Origin: Sneathiella chinensis | GTDB taxonomy: Bacteria; Pseudomonadota; Alphaproteobacteria; Sneathiellales; Sneathiellaceae | Reading direction: 5' to 3' | Length of the DNA: 64,000 bases | Assembly (NCBI RefSeq): GCF_012720115.1 | Contig: NZ_VNWN01000007.1 | Location: 372,001-436,000 of the forward strand | Shown here: positions 1 through 7,951 of the stretch, piece by piece | Layout: each line of letters begins with the position of its first letter | How positions within the stretch are numbered: position 1 is the stretch's first letter | Position numbers and translations under genes: made by a program | The notes under the pieces: model-generated | Database searches by the model: none | The model's input: the letters and a program-made list of their open reading frames with translations, nothing else | Told to the model about the DNA's origin: nothing

Positions 1-467
1 CCCGGAACCAGCGGCTGGTCGTCTGTCTGGCGGCGCCACGGGTTGACCACATTGCCGTAAAAGCTGGTTTCGTTGGAAGAGCCCATGGCGAACTCGTCAA
101 GGTTTACCTTACCCAGCATGACAGCGCCTTCATTCCACAGATTTGTGGTGACGGTGCTTTCATATTTCGGCTTGAAGCCGTCAAGGATATGGGACGCGGC
201 CGTTGTCAGGGTGTCCTTTGTGCAGAACAGGTCCTTGATGGCCAGCGGAATGCCTTCCATCTTGCCAACGGTTCCCTGCGCACGGCGCTGATCGGAGGCG
301 GTTGCCATCTCGACGGCCTTTTCAGGGGTTTCCGTGATATAGGCGTTCAGGCCTCTTGCGGCATCCATGGAGGTGATATGCGCTGCGGTCAGTTCCACAG
401 CGGAGAACTTGCCGGCGGCCAGCCCGTCGCGGGCCTCGGCAATGGTCAGTCTTGTCAGGTCACTCAT
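1..467 (-). CDS. gatA: Glutamyl-tRNA(Gln)/aspartyl-tRNA(Asn) amidotransferase subunit A, N-terminal part
   Basis: GatA hydrolyses glutamine and delivers ammonia for transamidation of Glu-tRNA(Gln) or Asp-tRNA(Asn) in the GatCAB complex. About 155 residues are present; the gene runs off the left edge. Visible amidase-signature features are the early helical segment ([12 protein letters not shown]) and the catalytic lysine region '[12 protein letters not shown]', followed by the '[11 protein letters not shown]' motif. The downstream Ser-cis-Ser-Lys serines lie outside the window. The ATG shares one base with the gatC stop (TAATG), so translation is coupled to gatC. The assignment is firm from motif and gene order. 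Confidence 0.96.
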   Translation of the reverse strand, partial: MSDLTRLTIAEARDGLAAGKFSAVELTAAHITSMDAARGLNAYITETPEKAVEMATASDQRRAQGTVGKMEGIPLAIKDLFCTKDTLTTAASHILDGFKPKYESTVTTNLWNEGAVMLGKVNLDEFAMGSSNETSFYGNVVNPWRRQTDDQPLVP

Positions 468-754
468 TATTCAATCACCTTCGGAACAGCAAAGAAGCCA
501 TCTTCATGGCCGGGGGCATTGGCGACAATGTCTTCCTGATAACCGCCATCGGAAATCTCGTCAGTCCGCCAGCGCAGTTGCATATCGGCGACCGAGGTCA
601 TGGGGGCTGTATTCTCGGTGTCAACTTCACCCAGTTGTTCAACCCATCCCAAAATCGAATTCAGTTCAGCGGCAAGCGGTTCAAGGTCTTTTTCCTCAAC
701 CCGGATGCGCGCCAAGTTGGCTACTTTCGCCACAGTGGCTTTATCAAGCGACAT
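467..754 (-). CDS. gatC: Glutamyl-tRNA(Gln)/aspartyl-tRNA(Asn) amidotransferase subunit C
   Basis: GatC is the small subunit that wraps around and stabilises GatA in the GatCAB amidotransferase. The 95-residue length is typical. The N-terminal '[17 protein letters not shown]' helix, the '[18 protein letters not shown]' segment and the C-terminal 'FFAVPKVIE' tail are family hallmarks. It is first in a gatC-gatA operon and divergent from ruvX, a common alphaproteobacterial arrangement. The 110-base gap to ruvX must hold both promoters; I see no clear consensus there. Confidence 0.97.
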   Translation of the reverse strand: MSLDKATVAKVANLARIRVEEKDLEPLAAELNSILGWVEQLGEVDTENTAPMTSVADMQLRWRTDEISDGGYQEDIVANAPGHEDGFFAVPKVIE

Positions 755-864
755 GTGTCACCCTTTGCTGTATAGATGCTTAATCCGGAAGGTCGGCCCG
801 GAAACTACCTGTATGACTCGAACAGAAGCGCCAAACCGACAATGGGCGCAAATTAGCGTAACGA

Positions 865-1323
865 ATGCTCCTCGGCAACCCCACCCATTTGAAACATTTC
901 ATTGCCCTTGACCAAAGGCTTATGGGATTCGACCCCGGCACAAAAACAATCGGGCTGGCCATCTCGGATACATCCCTGAAAGTGGCGACCCCTCTCAAGA
1001 CCATCAAGCGAAAAAAATTCCGCGATGACGTTGCGGAAATTGCTGCCGTTATCAAGGAGTACAATATCGGTGGCTTTTTGATCGGCCTGCCCCTCAACAT
1101 GGATGGAAGCGAAGGCCCCCGGTGTCAGTCCAGTCGCCAGTTCCAGAAAAACCTGGAAGAGAATTTCGACCTTCCCATGTGTTTCTGGGATGAGCGCCTG
1201 TCCACCGCCGCCGTCACCCGCACCCTGCTGGAGGCCGATGCCTCCCGAAAGCGGCGCAGCGAAGTGGTCGACAAGATGGCCGCCGCCTTCATCCTTCAGG
1301 GCGCCCTTGATTACATGAGTTAG
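865..1323 (+). CDS. ruvX: Putative pre-16S rRNA nuclease / Holliday junction resolvase-like RuvX (YqgF)
   Basis: This is a 152-residue RNase H-fold protein of the YqgF/RuvX family, which processes the 5' end of pre-16S rRNA and has been proposed as a Holliday junction resolvase. The metal-binding first strand is 'LMGFDPGTKTIGLAISD'; 'GFLIGLPLNMDGSEGPR' and 'FWDERLSTAAVTRTLLEAD' follow, and 'DKMAAAFILQGALD' carries the last acidic residue. The N-terminus has about 20 residues before the first strand, which is slightly long. It converges on the histidine kinase gene with a 64-base gap. Confidence 0.95.
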   Translation: MLLGNPTHLKHFIALDQRLMGFDPGTKTIGLAISDTSLKVATPLKTIKRKKFRDDVAEIAAVIKEYNIGGFLIGLPLNMDGSEGPRCQSSRQFQKNLEENFDLPMCFWDERLSTAAVTRTLLEADASRKRRSEVVDKMAAAFILQGALDYMS

Positions 1324-1387
1324 GAATCGGTCCACTGGGAGGGCCGCACCGCGAGATGATGCGGCCTCATATCTCAATGGTCAGACT

Positions 1388-2950
1388 TCAGGAATGAGCC
1401 AACCGGCCTTCCGGCAACCGCAGGGTCACGGTTGTCCCCTCGCCCACAGAACTTTCCAGCGTCAGGTGGCCGCCATGCAACTCGGCAAGGTTGGCGGCCA
1501 GCGGCAATCCAAGGCCAGCCCCTTCATATTTTTTCGTAAAGGCACCGCCTTCCGCCTGCCCGAAGGGGCAAAGGGCAATTCTCAACTGCTCCTCGGTCAT
1601 GCCGATTCCCGTATCCCGGATGATAATTTTCGGACCGTCTTCCAGCCCCACCTCGACAGAGACCTGTTCCCCGCAAGAAAACTTGACCGCATTTGACAGC
1701 AGGTTCAGGACAATCTGCCGGATGCGGCGCATGTCGGCGTGCAGAACAAAATCCTCGCGGATCGTCACATCAAGATCGCATTTACCCTCGCCTTCCTTGT
1801 CGGCGATCATTCTGACCGCGCTGTCAATCACGCCGGAAATCTGGAATTCATTGTCTTCCAGTTCCAGATGATTGCCTTCGATCTTGGCAAGGTCCAGCAG
1901 GTCATTGACCAGCCTCAGCATATGCTCGCCGCTTTCCAGCGCGTAGGACGCATATTCCTCGATCTTTTCCGGGGTCATGGTCTTTGAGCAACTGCGCAGC
2001 AGGGTGCTGAACCCGATAATGGCATTCAGCGGCGTTCTGAATTCATGGCTCATATTGGCAAGAAAAGCGGATTTCGCCGTGTTGGCCACCTCGGCTTCCC
2101 GCAGCGCCTGTTTCAGTCGATCCTCGGCCACCTTGCGATCTGTGGTATCCTTCATGATCCCCACATAATGACAAATCGTACCGTTCTTATCGACGACGGG
2201 CGATACGGACACCTGTGCCCAGTATTCCTGACCGTGTTTGGTCAGGTTGCGGTATTCTCCCCGCCAGATCCGTCCCTGCCGGACCTCCCTGATCATGGTG
2301 ATAAACTGGTCCCGCGGCGTGCTCCGCTTTTGCAGGAAGGCAAGACTGCCGCCGCGCACTTCCTCAAGGCTGTAGCCGGTCCGAACGGCAAACTGCGGGT
2401 TGACATATTCAACGCAGCCCTTGCGATCGGTCACGATAACGCTGTCCGGGCATTGCTCAACCGCACTGCTGAGCGTACGCAGCAATTCGTCCTTTTCCTC
2501 GCGGACACTCAGGTCCCGGAAAACAACCTGTGCGGCAAGGCGATTGCCCCACGCCACCGGGGCCCCCCGGCTTTCGATCAGGCAGGCACCACCGCTTTGG
2601 CGGCGGATCGTATATTCCATGGGGGTCAGGGACAGGCGCTCTTCCATGATGCCGCTGATCCGCGCGAAAACCATTTCCTGATCGTTTGGATGAACGAATT
2701 CAAGAAGGTTGCAACCAATCAGGGAATCGGTGCTTTTCACCCCGAACAAGGGGGCCGCCTTGTCATTTGCAAAAACAATATTGCCATCGATGTGAACGAT
2801 GACCGCATCCGGCATCTGGTTCGCAAGTGTCAGAAACAGGCTGGTATCATCGACTTTCCCATTGCCCGCCTCCTTGGAGTGTTCACCGCAGGAAACATCG
2901 AAATCCCTGCTGAAACCGACTTCAGTGTCAATCTCGAAAGCGACCCTCAT
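1388..2950 (-). CDS. Cytoplasmic PAS-PAS sensor histidine kinase
   Basis: A 520-residue hybrid-free histidine kinase without a membrane segment. Two PAS domains (about 36-148 and 157-272, the second ending in a PAC-like 'GIMKDTTDRKVAEDRL') precede a coiled linker, the HisKA phospho-acceptor His302 ('SHEFRTPLNAIIGFS') and a complete HATPase domain (N-box 'RQIVLNLLSNAVKFS', G1 'IIRDTGIGM', G2 'YEGAGLGLPLAANLAELHGG'). I chose the ATG at 2950 because GGAG lies 6 bases upstream; ATGs 9 and 21 bases earlier are also in frame. No receiver or cognate regulator is adjacent. A perfect FNR-type box lies about 90 bases upstream, suggesting oxygen-linked expression. The ligand of the PAS domains is unknown. 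Confidence 0.93.
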   Translation of the reverse strand: MRVAFEIDTEVGFSRDFDVSCGEHSKEAGNGKVDDTSLFLTLANQMPDAVIVHIDGNIVFANDKAAPLFGVKSTDSLIGCNLLEFVHPNDQEMVFARISGIMEERLSLTPMEYTIRRQSGGACLIESRGAPVAWGNRLAAQVVFRDLSVREEKDELLRTLSSAVEQCPDSVIVTDRKGCVEYVNPQFAVRTGYSLEEVRGGSLAFLQKRSTPRDQFITMIREVRQGRIWRGEYRNLTKHGQEYWAQVSVSPVVDKNGTICHYVGIMKDTTDRKVAEDRLKQALREAEVANTAKSAFLANMSHEFRTPLNAIIGFSTLLRSCSKTMTPEKIEEYASYALESGEHMLRLVNDLLDLAKIEGNHLELEDNEFQISGVIDSAVRMIADKEGEGKCDLDVTIREDFVLHADMRRIRQIVLNLLSNAVKFSCGEQVSVEVGLEDGPKIIIRDTGIGMTEEQLRIALCPFGQAEGGAFTKKYEGAGLGLPLAANLAELHGGHLTLESSVGEGTTVTLRLPEGRLAHS

Positions 2951-3040
2951 ACCCCACTCCATACCATACATTGCGAACGATTATCCGCATACTGAACCTT
3001 GTTACGGCCGGGAGGGTGTCGATTTACCGGCAAGGTCACA

Positions 3041-3054
3041 TTGATTTAAATCAA
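3041..3054. promoter_or_regulatory. FNR/FixK-type operator
   Basis: The 14-base palindrome TTGATTTAAATCAA is an exact match to the FNR-family consensus TTGAT-N4-ATCAA. It lies in the 257-base divergent region between the histidine kinase (ATG 2950) and pyrB (ATG 3208). FNR, FnrL or FixK proteins bind such sites under low oxygen. No good -10 sits at class II spacing for either gene, so which gene is controlled is unresolved; the kinase is the nearer one. Confidence 0.7.
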
Positions 3055-3207
3055 CGCACCTGAAAAACAGTCCCTCGCCCCCACCTCGGACGGCTATTTT
3101 CCGGGATCTGTCCTGCGCCCCCATTTCCCCCCCACAAGCGGCATTCACAGACCGGGCAATCAGACACTTGCCCCAAGCCGGGATGATGGCTATACACTTT
3201 CCTTTTG

Positions 3208-4155
3208 ATGACACAGCTAGACAAATCACGATTTGCCCACAGGGACCTTCTGGATATCGCCCGGCTTTCCGCGCAGGATATTACGCTGCTGCTGGATGTT
3301 GCAGAAGGCTATGTGAACAAATCCCGTGGCCGGGACAAGAAGCTGTCGCTCTTGCACGGCTTCACCCAGATCAATCTTTTCTTCGAGAACTCCACACGTA
3401 CACGGACATCCTTTGAGGCGGCCGGTCTTCGGCTCGGCGCGGATGTCATCAACATGTCCGTGAGTTCCAGTTCGGTCAAGAAGGGGGAAACCCTGATTGA
3501 TACGGCCATGACGCTGAACGCCATGCACCCCGATGTGCTGGTGATCCGCCATTCCGATTCCGGCGCCCCGCACCTGCTGGCCCAGAAAGTGGACTGCGCC
3601 GTGATCAACGCCGGCGATGGCAGTCATGAACACCCCACACAGGCCCTGCTGGACGCCCTGACCATCCGCAACCGCAAGGGACGGCTGGAAGGCCTGACCG
3701 TTGCCATTTGCGGCGACATCCTGCACAGCCGTGTGGCCCGGTCCAACATTGCCCTGCTGAACATCATGGGCGCCCGCGTCCGGCTGGTCGGCCCAACAAC
3801 CCTGCTGCCGTCCAACGCCCGCAAACTGGGGGCGGAGGTCTATCATTCCATGAAGGAAGGCCTGAAGGATGCGGACATTGTCATGATGCTGCGCCTGCAG
3901 ACCGAACGGATGCAGGGCGCTTTCGTTCCGTCCATTCGCGAATATTTCAACCTGTTCGGGCTGGACAAGGAAAAGCTGAAAGTGGCCAAGCCTGATGCGC
4001 TGATCATGCATCCCGGCCCCATGAACCGGGGTGTGGAAATTGACAGTGAAATTGCCGACGACCTGAATATCAGTGCAATTTCCGAACAGGTGGAAATGGG
4101 CGTGGCCGTCCGCATGGCCTGTCTGGACCTTCTGACACAAGGAGCCCGGTCATGA
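3208..4155 (+). CDS. pyrB: Aspartate carbamoyltransferase catalytic subunit
   Basis: This enzyme condenses carbamoyl phosphate and aspartate to carbamoyl aspartate, the committed step of pyrimidine synthesis. The 315-residue protein has the carbamoyl-phosphate loop 'STRTRTSFE' (residues 62-70), the '[10 protein letters not shown]' loop with the lysine reaching across the trimer interface, '[10 protein letters not shown]' (His142) and '[12 protein letters not shown]'. The ATG at 3208 is preferred over an in-frame TTG one codon earlier. No strong Shine-Dalgarno is visible. The stop overlaps the ATG of the next gene by 4 bases (ATGA), so pyrB and the pyrC-like gene are translationally coupled. 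No pyrI regulatory subunit is present. Confidence 0.97.
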   Translation: MTQLDKSRFAHRDLLDIARLSAQDITLLLDVAEGYVNKSRGRDKKLSLLHGFTQINLFFENSTRTRTSFEAAGLRLGADVINMSVSSSSVKKGETLIDTAMTLNAMHPDVLVIRHSDSGAPHLLAQKVDCAVINAGDGSHEHPTQALLDALTIRNRKGRLEGLTVAICGDILHSRVARSNIALLNIMGARVRLVGPTTLLPSNARKLGAEVYHSMKEGLKDADIVMMLRLQTERMQGAFVPSIREYFNLFGLDKEKLKVAKPDALIMHPGPMNRGVEIDSEIADDLNISAISEQVEMGVAVRMACLDLLTQGARS

Positions 4156-5447
4156 CCCGGACACATCCCCACGCCCTTCTGAATGCCCGTCTTCTGGACC
4201 CGGCAACCGACCTTGATGTGCGGGGCGGCCTGCTGATCCGAGACGGTCTGGTGGCCGATTTCGGGCCGCACATCACCGCCGACACCCTGCCGGACGGGGC
4301 CTCCTTTGAAGACTGCAACGGTTTTTGCCTCAGCCCCGGCCTTGTGGATGCCCATGCCTATCTGTGTGAGCCGGGCAAGGAACATCGCGAAACCATGGCC
4401 ACCGCCGGCCTTGCCGCAGCGGCAGGCGGTGTTACGACCATCAATGCCTTTCCGGCCACGGAACCGGTGATCGACGAGGCCGCCCTTGTGGAGCTTGTGG
4501 CCCGCCGCGCCCGCGAAACCTGCCCGGTAAATGTGGTGGTGACCGGCGCCCTGTCAAAAGGCCTGCTGGGCGAGGAAATGGCCGAGTTTGGCCTGCTTGC
4601 CGAAGCGGGCGTTGTCGCCTTCAGTGACGGTCAGATGGCGGTTGGGAATATCAATCTCATGCGCCGGGCCCTGTCCTATTCCACCATGTTCGGCCTGCCG
4701 GTCATCGTCCATGCGGAAGAACCGTCGCTGGCCCGCGGCGGTGTCATGACCGCCGGACGGACCGCCACTTTCATGGGTCTGAAATCCATCCCTTCCTGCG
4801 CCGAAGCCATTCTGGTCGAGCGGGATATCCGGCTGGTTGCCATGACCGGTGCCACCTGGCACGCCGCCCATCTCAGCACGGCTGACGCCCTCAATTCCAT
4901 TCGCCGGGCCAAGGACGAACAGTTGAAGGTCACGGCGGGCACCGCCCCGCACTATCATGCCCTCAATGATCTGGAAGTCGGGGAATACCGGACCTTCGCC
5001 CGCGTCTCTCCGCCGCTGCGGGAGGAAGAGGACCGCATGGCGGTTGTCGAGGCCATCAAGGACGGAACCATCGATGTGATCTCGTCCCAGCATCTGCCGC
5101 AAAGCGCCGACAGCAAGCGCGTTCCCTTTGCCCAGGCGAAACCCGGTGTCATCGGACTGGAAACCATGTTGCCGGTCAGCCTGCGTCTCTATCACAATGG
5201 GGATGTGGGATTGCTGGACCTGCTGCGGACCATGACCATTGCCCCGGCCCGCCTGCTGGGGATCGATGCCGGACGCCTTGAAAAGGGCAAGCCTGCGGAC
5301 CTTTGTCTTTTCGATCTGGAAAAACCATGGCAAGTTGATGGCACACAGTTGCAATCAAAGTCCAAGAATACGGCCTTTGATGGTCATCTGCTGCAGGGCC
5401 GCGTTGTAAAAACGCTGGTCGGTGGCAGGACTGTATTTGAACGATAA
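4152..5447 (+). CDS. pyrC: Dihydroorotase-like protein (PyrC family, probably catalytically impaired)
   Basis: This is a 431-residue amidohydrolase-fold protein of the class I dihydroorotase family. Its active site is degenerate. The metal motif HxH plus substrate arginine, normally 'DxHxHLREPG', reads '[10 protein letters not shown]' (residues 66-75), so the second His is Tyr70 and the Arg is Cys72. The catalytic Asp, normally in 'TDHAPH', is Gln313 ('SSQHLPQ'). The histidines of 'VIVHAEE' and 'WHAAHLS' remain. Alphaproteobacterial and Pseudomonas PyrC-like partners of PyrB show similar losses and can be structural (PyrX/PyrC'). I infer a structural or regulatory role with PyrB, with an active dihydroorotase elsewhere. 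GGAG precedes the ATG within the end of pyrB. Confidence 0.88.
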   Translation: MTRTHPHALLNARLLDPATDLDVRGGLLIRDGLVADFGPHITADTLPDGASFEDCNGFCLSPGLVDAHAYLCEPGKEHRETMATAGLAAAAGGVTTINAFPATEPVIDEAALVELVARRARETCPVNVVVTGALSKGLLGEEMAEFGLLAEAGVVAFSDGQMAVGNINLMRRALSYSTMFGLPVIVHAEEPSLARGGVMTAGRTATFMGLKSIPSCAEAILVERDIRLVAMTGATWHAAHLSTADALNSIRRAKDEQLKVTAGTAPHYHALNDLEVGEYRTFARVSPPLREEEDRMAVVEAIKDGTIDVISSQHLPQSADSKRVPFAQAKPGVIGLETMLPVSLRLYHNGDVGLLDLLRTMTIAPARLLGIDAGRLEKGKPADLCLFDLEKPWQVDGTQLQSKSKNTAFDGHLLQGRVVKTLVGGRTVFER

Positions 5448-5490
5448 CGACAGATCGATAGCCGTAGCTTGAACCACAGAAAGTCAAACC

Positions 5491-6135
5491 ATGCCTGAAC
5501 CCCTTGGCGACCTCAGCTTTACCTGGCCGTTTTTCATGGCCGCGATTGTCGGCTACCTGATCGGCTCCATTCCGTTTGGTCTGGTGCTGACGAAACTGGC
5601 CGGACTGGGCGATGTGCGCAAAATCGGCTCCGGCAATATCGGGGCGACCAATGTGCTGCGGACCGGAAACAAGGGGCTGGCCCTCGCCACCCTTCTTCTG
5701 GATGGGGGCAAGGGCGCGGTTGTCGTCCTGCTGGCCAACGCCTACCTGACACAGGATTATGCGGTTCTGGCAGGCGGCGGGGCGTTTCTGGGGCACCTGT
5801 TCCCGGTCTGGCTGAAATTCAAGGGCGGCAAGGGCGTTGCCACCTTTATCGGGGTCATGCTGGCCGCATCTTGGCCAGCGGGTCTTGCCGTTGCGCTGAC
5901 ATGGCTGGCCTCGGCCCTGCTGTTCCGCATCTCGTCCCTGTCCGCGCTGTTGGCGGCGGCCCTGTCCCCGCTCTATATTTATCTGCTGATGGATTACCCG
6001 ATCGGCGATATCTATTACGGGGATGTTCAGCGCATTCAGTTCGCTGCCTTCATGGCGGTTCTGATCTTTATTCGCCATCATGAAAATATTGCCCGCCTGC
6101 TGACCGGCAAGGAACCCCGGATCGGCAAGAAATAA
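5491..6135 (+). CDS. plsY: Acyl-phosphate:glycerol-3-phosphate acyltransferase PlsY
   Basis: PlsY is an inner-membrane enzyme that moves an acyl group from acyl phosphate to the sn-1 position of glycerol-3-phosphate, the first step of phospholipid synthesis. The 214-residue sequence has the three conserved loops: 'GSIPFGLVLTKL', 'KIGSGNIGATNVLRTGNKG' and 'GHLFPVWLKFKGGKGVAT', between about five membrane helices. It follows the pyrC-like gene by 43 bases. It ends close to a 10-bp perfect inverted repeat that may act in termination or mRNA 3'-end protection. Confidence 0.96.
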   Translation: MPEPLGDLSFTWPFFMAAIVGYLIGSIPFGLVLTKLAGLGDVRKIGSGNIGATNVLRTGNKGLALATLLLDGGKGAVVVLLANAYLTQDYAVLAGGGAFLGHLFPVWLKFKGGKGVATFIGVMLAASWPAGLAVALTWLASALLFRISSLSALLAAALSPLYIYLLMDYPIGDIYYGDVQRIQFAAFMAVLIFIRHHENIARLLTGKEPRIGKK

Positions 6136-6144
6136 GGCTGGATC

Positions 6145-6178
6145 GTCGGTTGTTTTATTGAAAAACGGAACAACCGAC
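6145..6178 (+). terminator. 10-bp perfect inverted repeat after plsY
   Basis: GTCGGTTGTT (6145-6154) pairs exactly with AACAACCGAC (6169-6178) across a 14-base loop, starting 10 bases after the plsY stop. It is not followed by a T-run, so it is not a classical intrinsic terminator. It could protect the 3' end of the mRNA or assist Rho-dependent termination. Confidence 0.4.
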
Positions 6179-6761
6179 ACCACATCCCCTGCGAAACTCG
6201 CTTGTGGAGTGCCCCCATGCCCAGCAACAGTCCAGCGCACAATTACTGTGTGGGCGTCAAACGCCTTGTCCTTCTGGACCATCAAGCGAAACTGCATTTC
6301 ATTGATCAGGTGCTGGCCCTGACCGCCAGAATGCCGCCCCCGTCAAAAATGCGCACCTGTTGCCATCAGCATCGCAATGACAATCGCCGCCGCCCGTCCA
6401 AGCGCAACCAAGCCCCAAGCCGCCCCGCAGCCTCACCCCCAGCCGCCGCGCGCCCCGCAATCTCAACGCCATCTGTGATATCTTCGGCGGCCCCGGAAAC
6501 ACAATCCGCACCCCCTCTCCCCGTATCGGCGGGTGCGTCTTCCTCTTTATCGCCGTCGCTGTCACCGCCACCTTTTCCCGCGCCTCCTTCTGCACCGTCT
6601 TCGCCTGCGCCCCGGCCCTGCTGGTGCAGGCGCCTGCTGTCGCAGTTGTTTGATCTGTCCCCGAAATGCCCTGAAGACGGCACCGGAAATTAGCGCATAA
6701 CTTGTAAAATATTATTTATTTTTCAATTGACGGGTGAAAATTCTTTGTTCACATTTTTCAA
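6179..6761. other. C-rich stretch without a supportable gene
   Basis: About 580 bases separate plsY from dprA. From about 6390 to 6650 the plus strand is extremely C-rich and would encode only proline/serine/alanine-rich low-complexity peptide (frame 6217-6693). None of the six frames shows a recognisable domain, and no start has a good Shine-Dalgarno. The last 60 bases turn strongly AT-rich (6700-6725), which probably marks the dprA promoter region. I see no tRNA or known RNA fold here. Confidence 0.5.
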
Positions 6762-7883
6762 ATGCTTGCGACACAGGAACTCTCATCATCGGAAAAGCTG
6801 GACTGGCTGCGCCTGATCCGGTCGGAAAATGTCGGCCCGGTGACCTTTTATCATCTTCTCGGGCGGTATGGTTCGGCGGGTGAGGCCTTGAAGGCGCTGC
6901 CTGAACTGGCGCGAAACGGCGGCCGAAAGAAACCAATCCGGGTCTGCCCGAAACAACAGGCCGTTCAGGAGGCCCGCGCCCTTGTTGATTTTGGCGGCCG
7001 CATGATCGGGGCCTCGGAACCTGGTTATCCGCCCCTTCTGAAAGAAATTTCCGATCCGCCGCCCCTGATCAGTGTCAAAGGGCCCCCCCACCTTCTGACC
7101 CGCGAGACCCTTGGCATTGTCGGCTCCCGCAATGCGTCTGCCGTGGCCCTGAAGCTGACGGCGCAATTCGCCGCCGGATTATCGAACCGGGGATTGATCA
7201 TCGCCTCGGGTCTGGCGCGGGGCATTGACAGTGCGGCCCATCAGGCATCGCTTGCGGGGGGGACGGTGGCCGTCCTTGGCGGCGGGATCGATGTGACATA
7301 CCCCCGCGAGAACGCGGCCCTGCAACAGCAGATTGCCGAACAGGGATGCCTTGTGGCTGAACAACCCTTTGGCACCACGCCGCAGGCCCGCCACTTTCCC
7401 CGCCGCAACCGGATCATCTCCGGCCTGTCCCGCGCCATTCTGGTGATGGAGGCCACGCCCCGCTCCGGCTCTCTGATCACGGCGCGGTTTGCCGCAGAAC
7501 AGGGGCGCGACGTGTTTGCCGTTCCCGGCTCGCCCATGGATCCGCGGGCGCGGGGCACCAACAACCTGATCCGTAACGGCGCCCTTCTTGCAGAAAGTGT
7601 GGACGACATCATGGCCGAACTTGCAACCGGTCGCGGGCCTGCCCTTGCCGAACCGGATGCCCCCCTTCACGCCCTTGCCCCGGCCCCCTCTCCGGCCGAA
7701 AAAACCCTGTCTGAGGCCCGCCCCCGCATCCTCGAACTTCTCTCCCCGGTGCCCATCAGTATTGATGAGTTGATCCGCCTCTCAGATCAGTCCCCTTCCA
7801 CAATTTTAACGATTTTGCTTGAACTGGAACTGGCAGGCGGACTAGAACGCCATTTTGGAAACAGGGTTTCCTTAACGCGGTAG
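6762..7883 (+). CDS. dprA: DNA-processing protein DprA (Smf)
   Basis: DprA binds single-stranded DNA entering by transformation and loads RecA. The 373-residue protein has an N-terminal SAM-like/HhH region ('LRLIRSENVGPVTFYHLLGRYGSA'), the Rossmann core with 'GIVGSRNAS', 'GLARGIDSAAHQASL', 'AVLGGGIDVTYPREN' and 'FPRRNRIISGLS', plus 'RSGSLITARFA'. A C-terminal winged helix typical of proteobacterial DprA follows ('SPVPISIDELIRLSDQS'). The ATG at 6762 lacks a clear Shine-Dalgarno. It is followed by topA, a gene order common in alphaproteobacteria. Confidence 0.96.
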   Translation: MLATQELSSSEKLDWLRLIRSENVGPVTFYHLLGRYGSAGEALKALPELARNGGRKKPIRVCPKQQAVQEARALVDFGGRMIGASEPGYPPLLKEISDPPPLISVKGPPHLLTRETLGIVGSRNASAVALKLTAQFAAGLSNRGLIIASGLARGIDSAAHQASLAGGTVAVLGGGIDVTYPRENAALQQQIAEQGCLVAEQPFGTTPQARHFPRRNRIISGLSRAILVMEATPRSGSLITARFAAEQGRDVFAVPGSPMDPRARGTNNLIRNGALLAESVDDIMAELATGRGPALAEPDAPLHALAPAPSPAEKTLSEARPRILELLSPVPISIDELIRLSDQSPSTILTILLELELAGGLERHFGNRVSLTR

Positions 7884-7951
7884 CCTCTCTATATTTGGAC
7901 GAATGTCCAACATGCCGAGGCAGGCAAACAAAGAAAGACTGTGGTGTTTCG

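Noticed and set aside
6217-6693. Proline/serine-rich open frame on the plus strand between plsY and dprA.
   Set aside because: It is low complexity driven by C-rich composition, lacks a Shine-Dalgarno and shows no domain. Minus-strand frames in the same place are no better.
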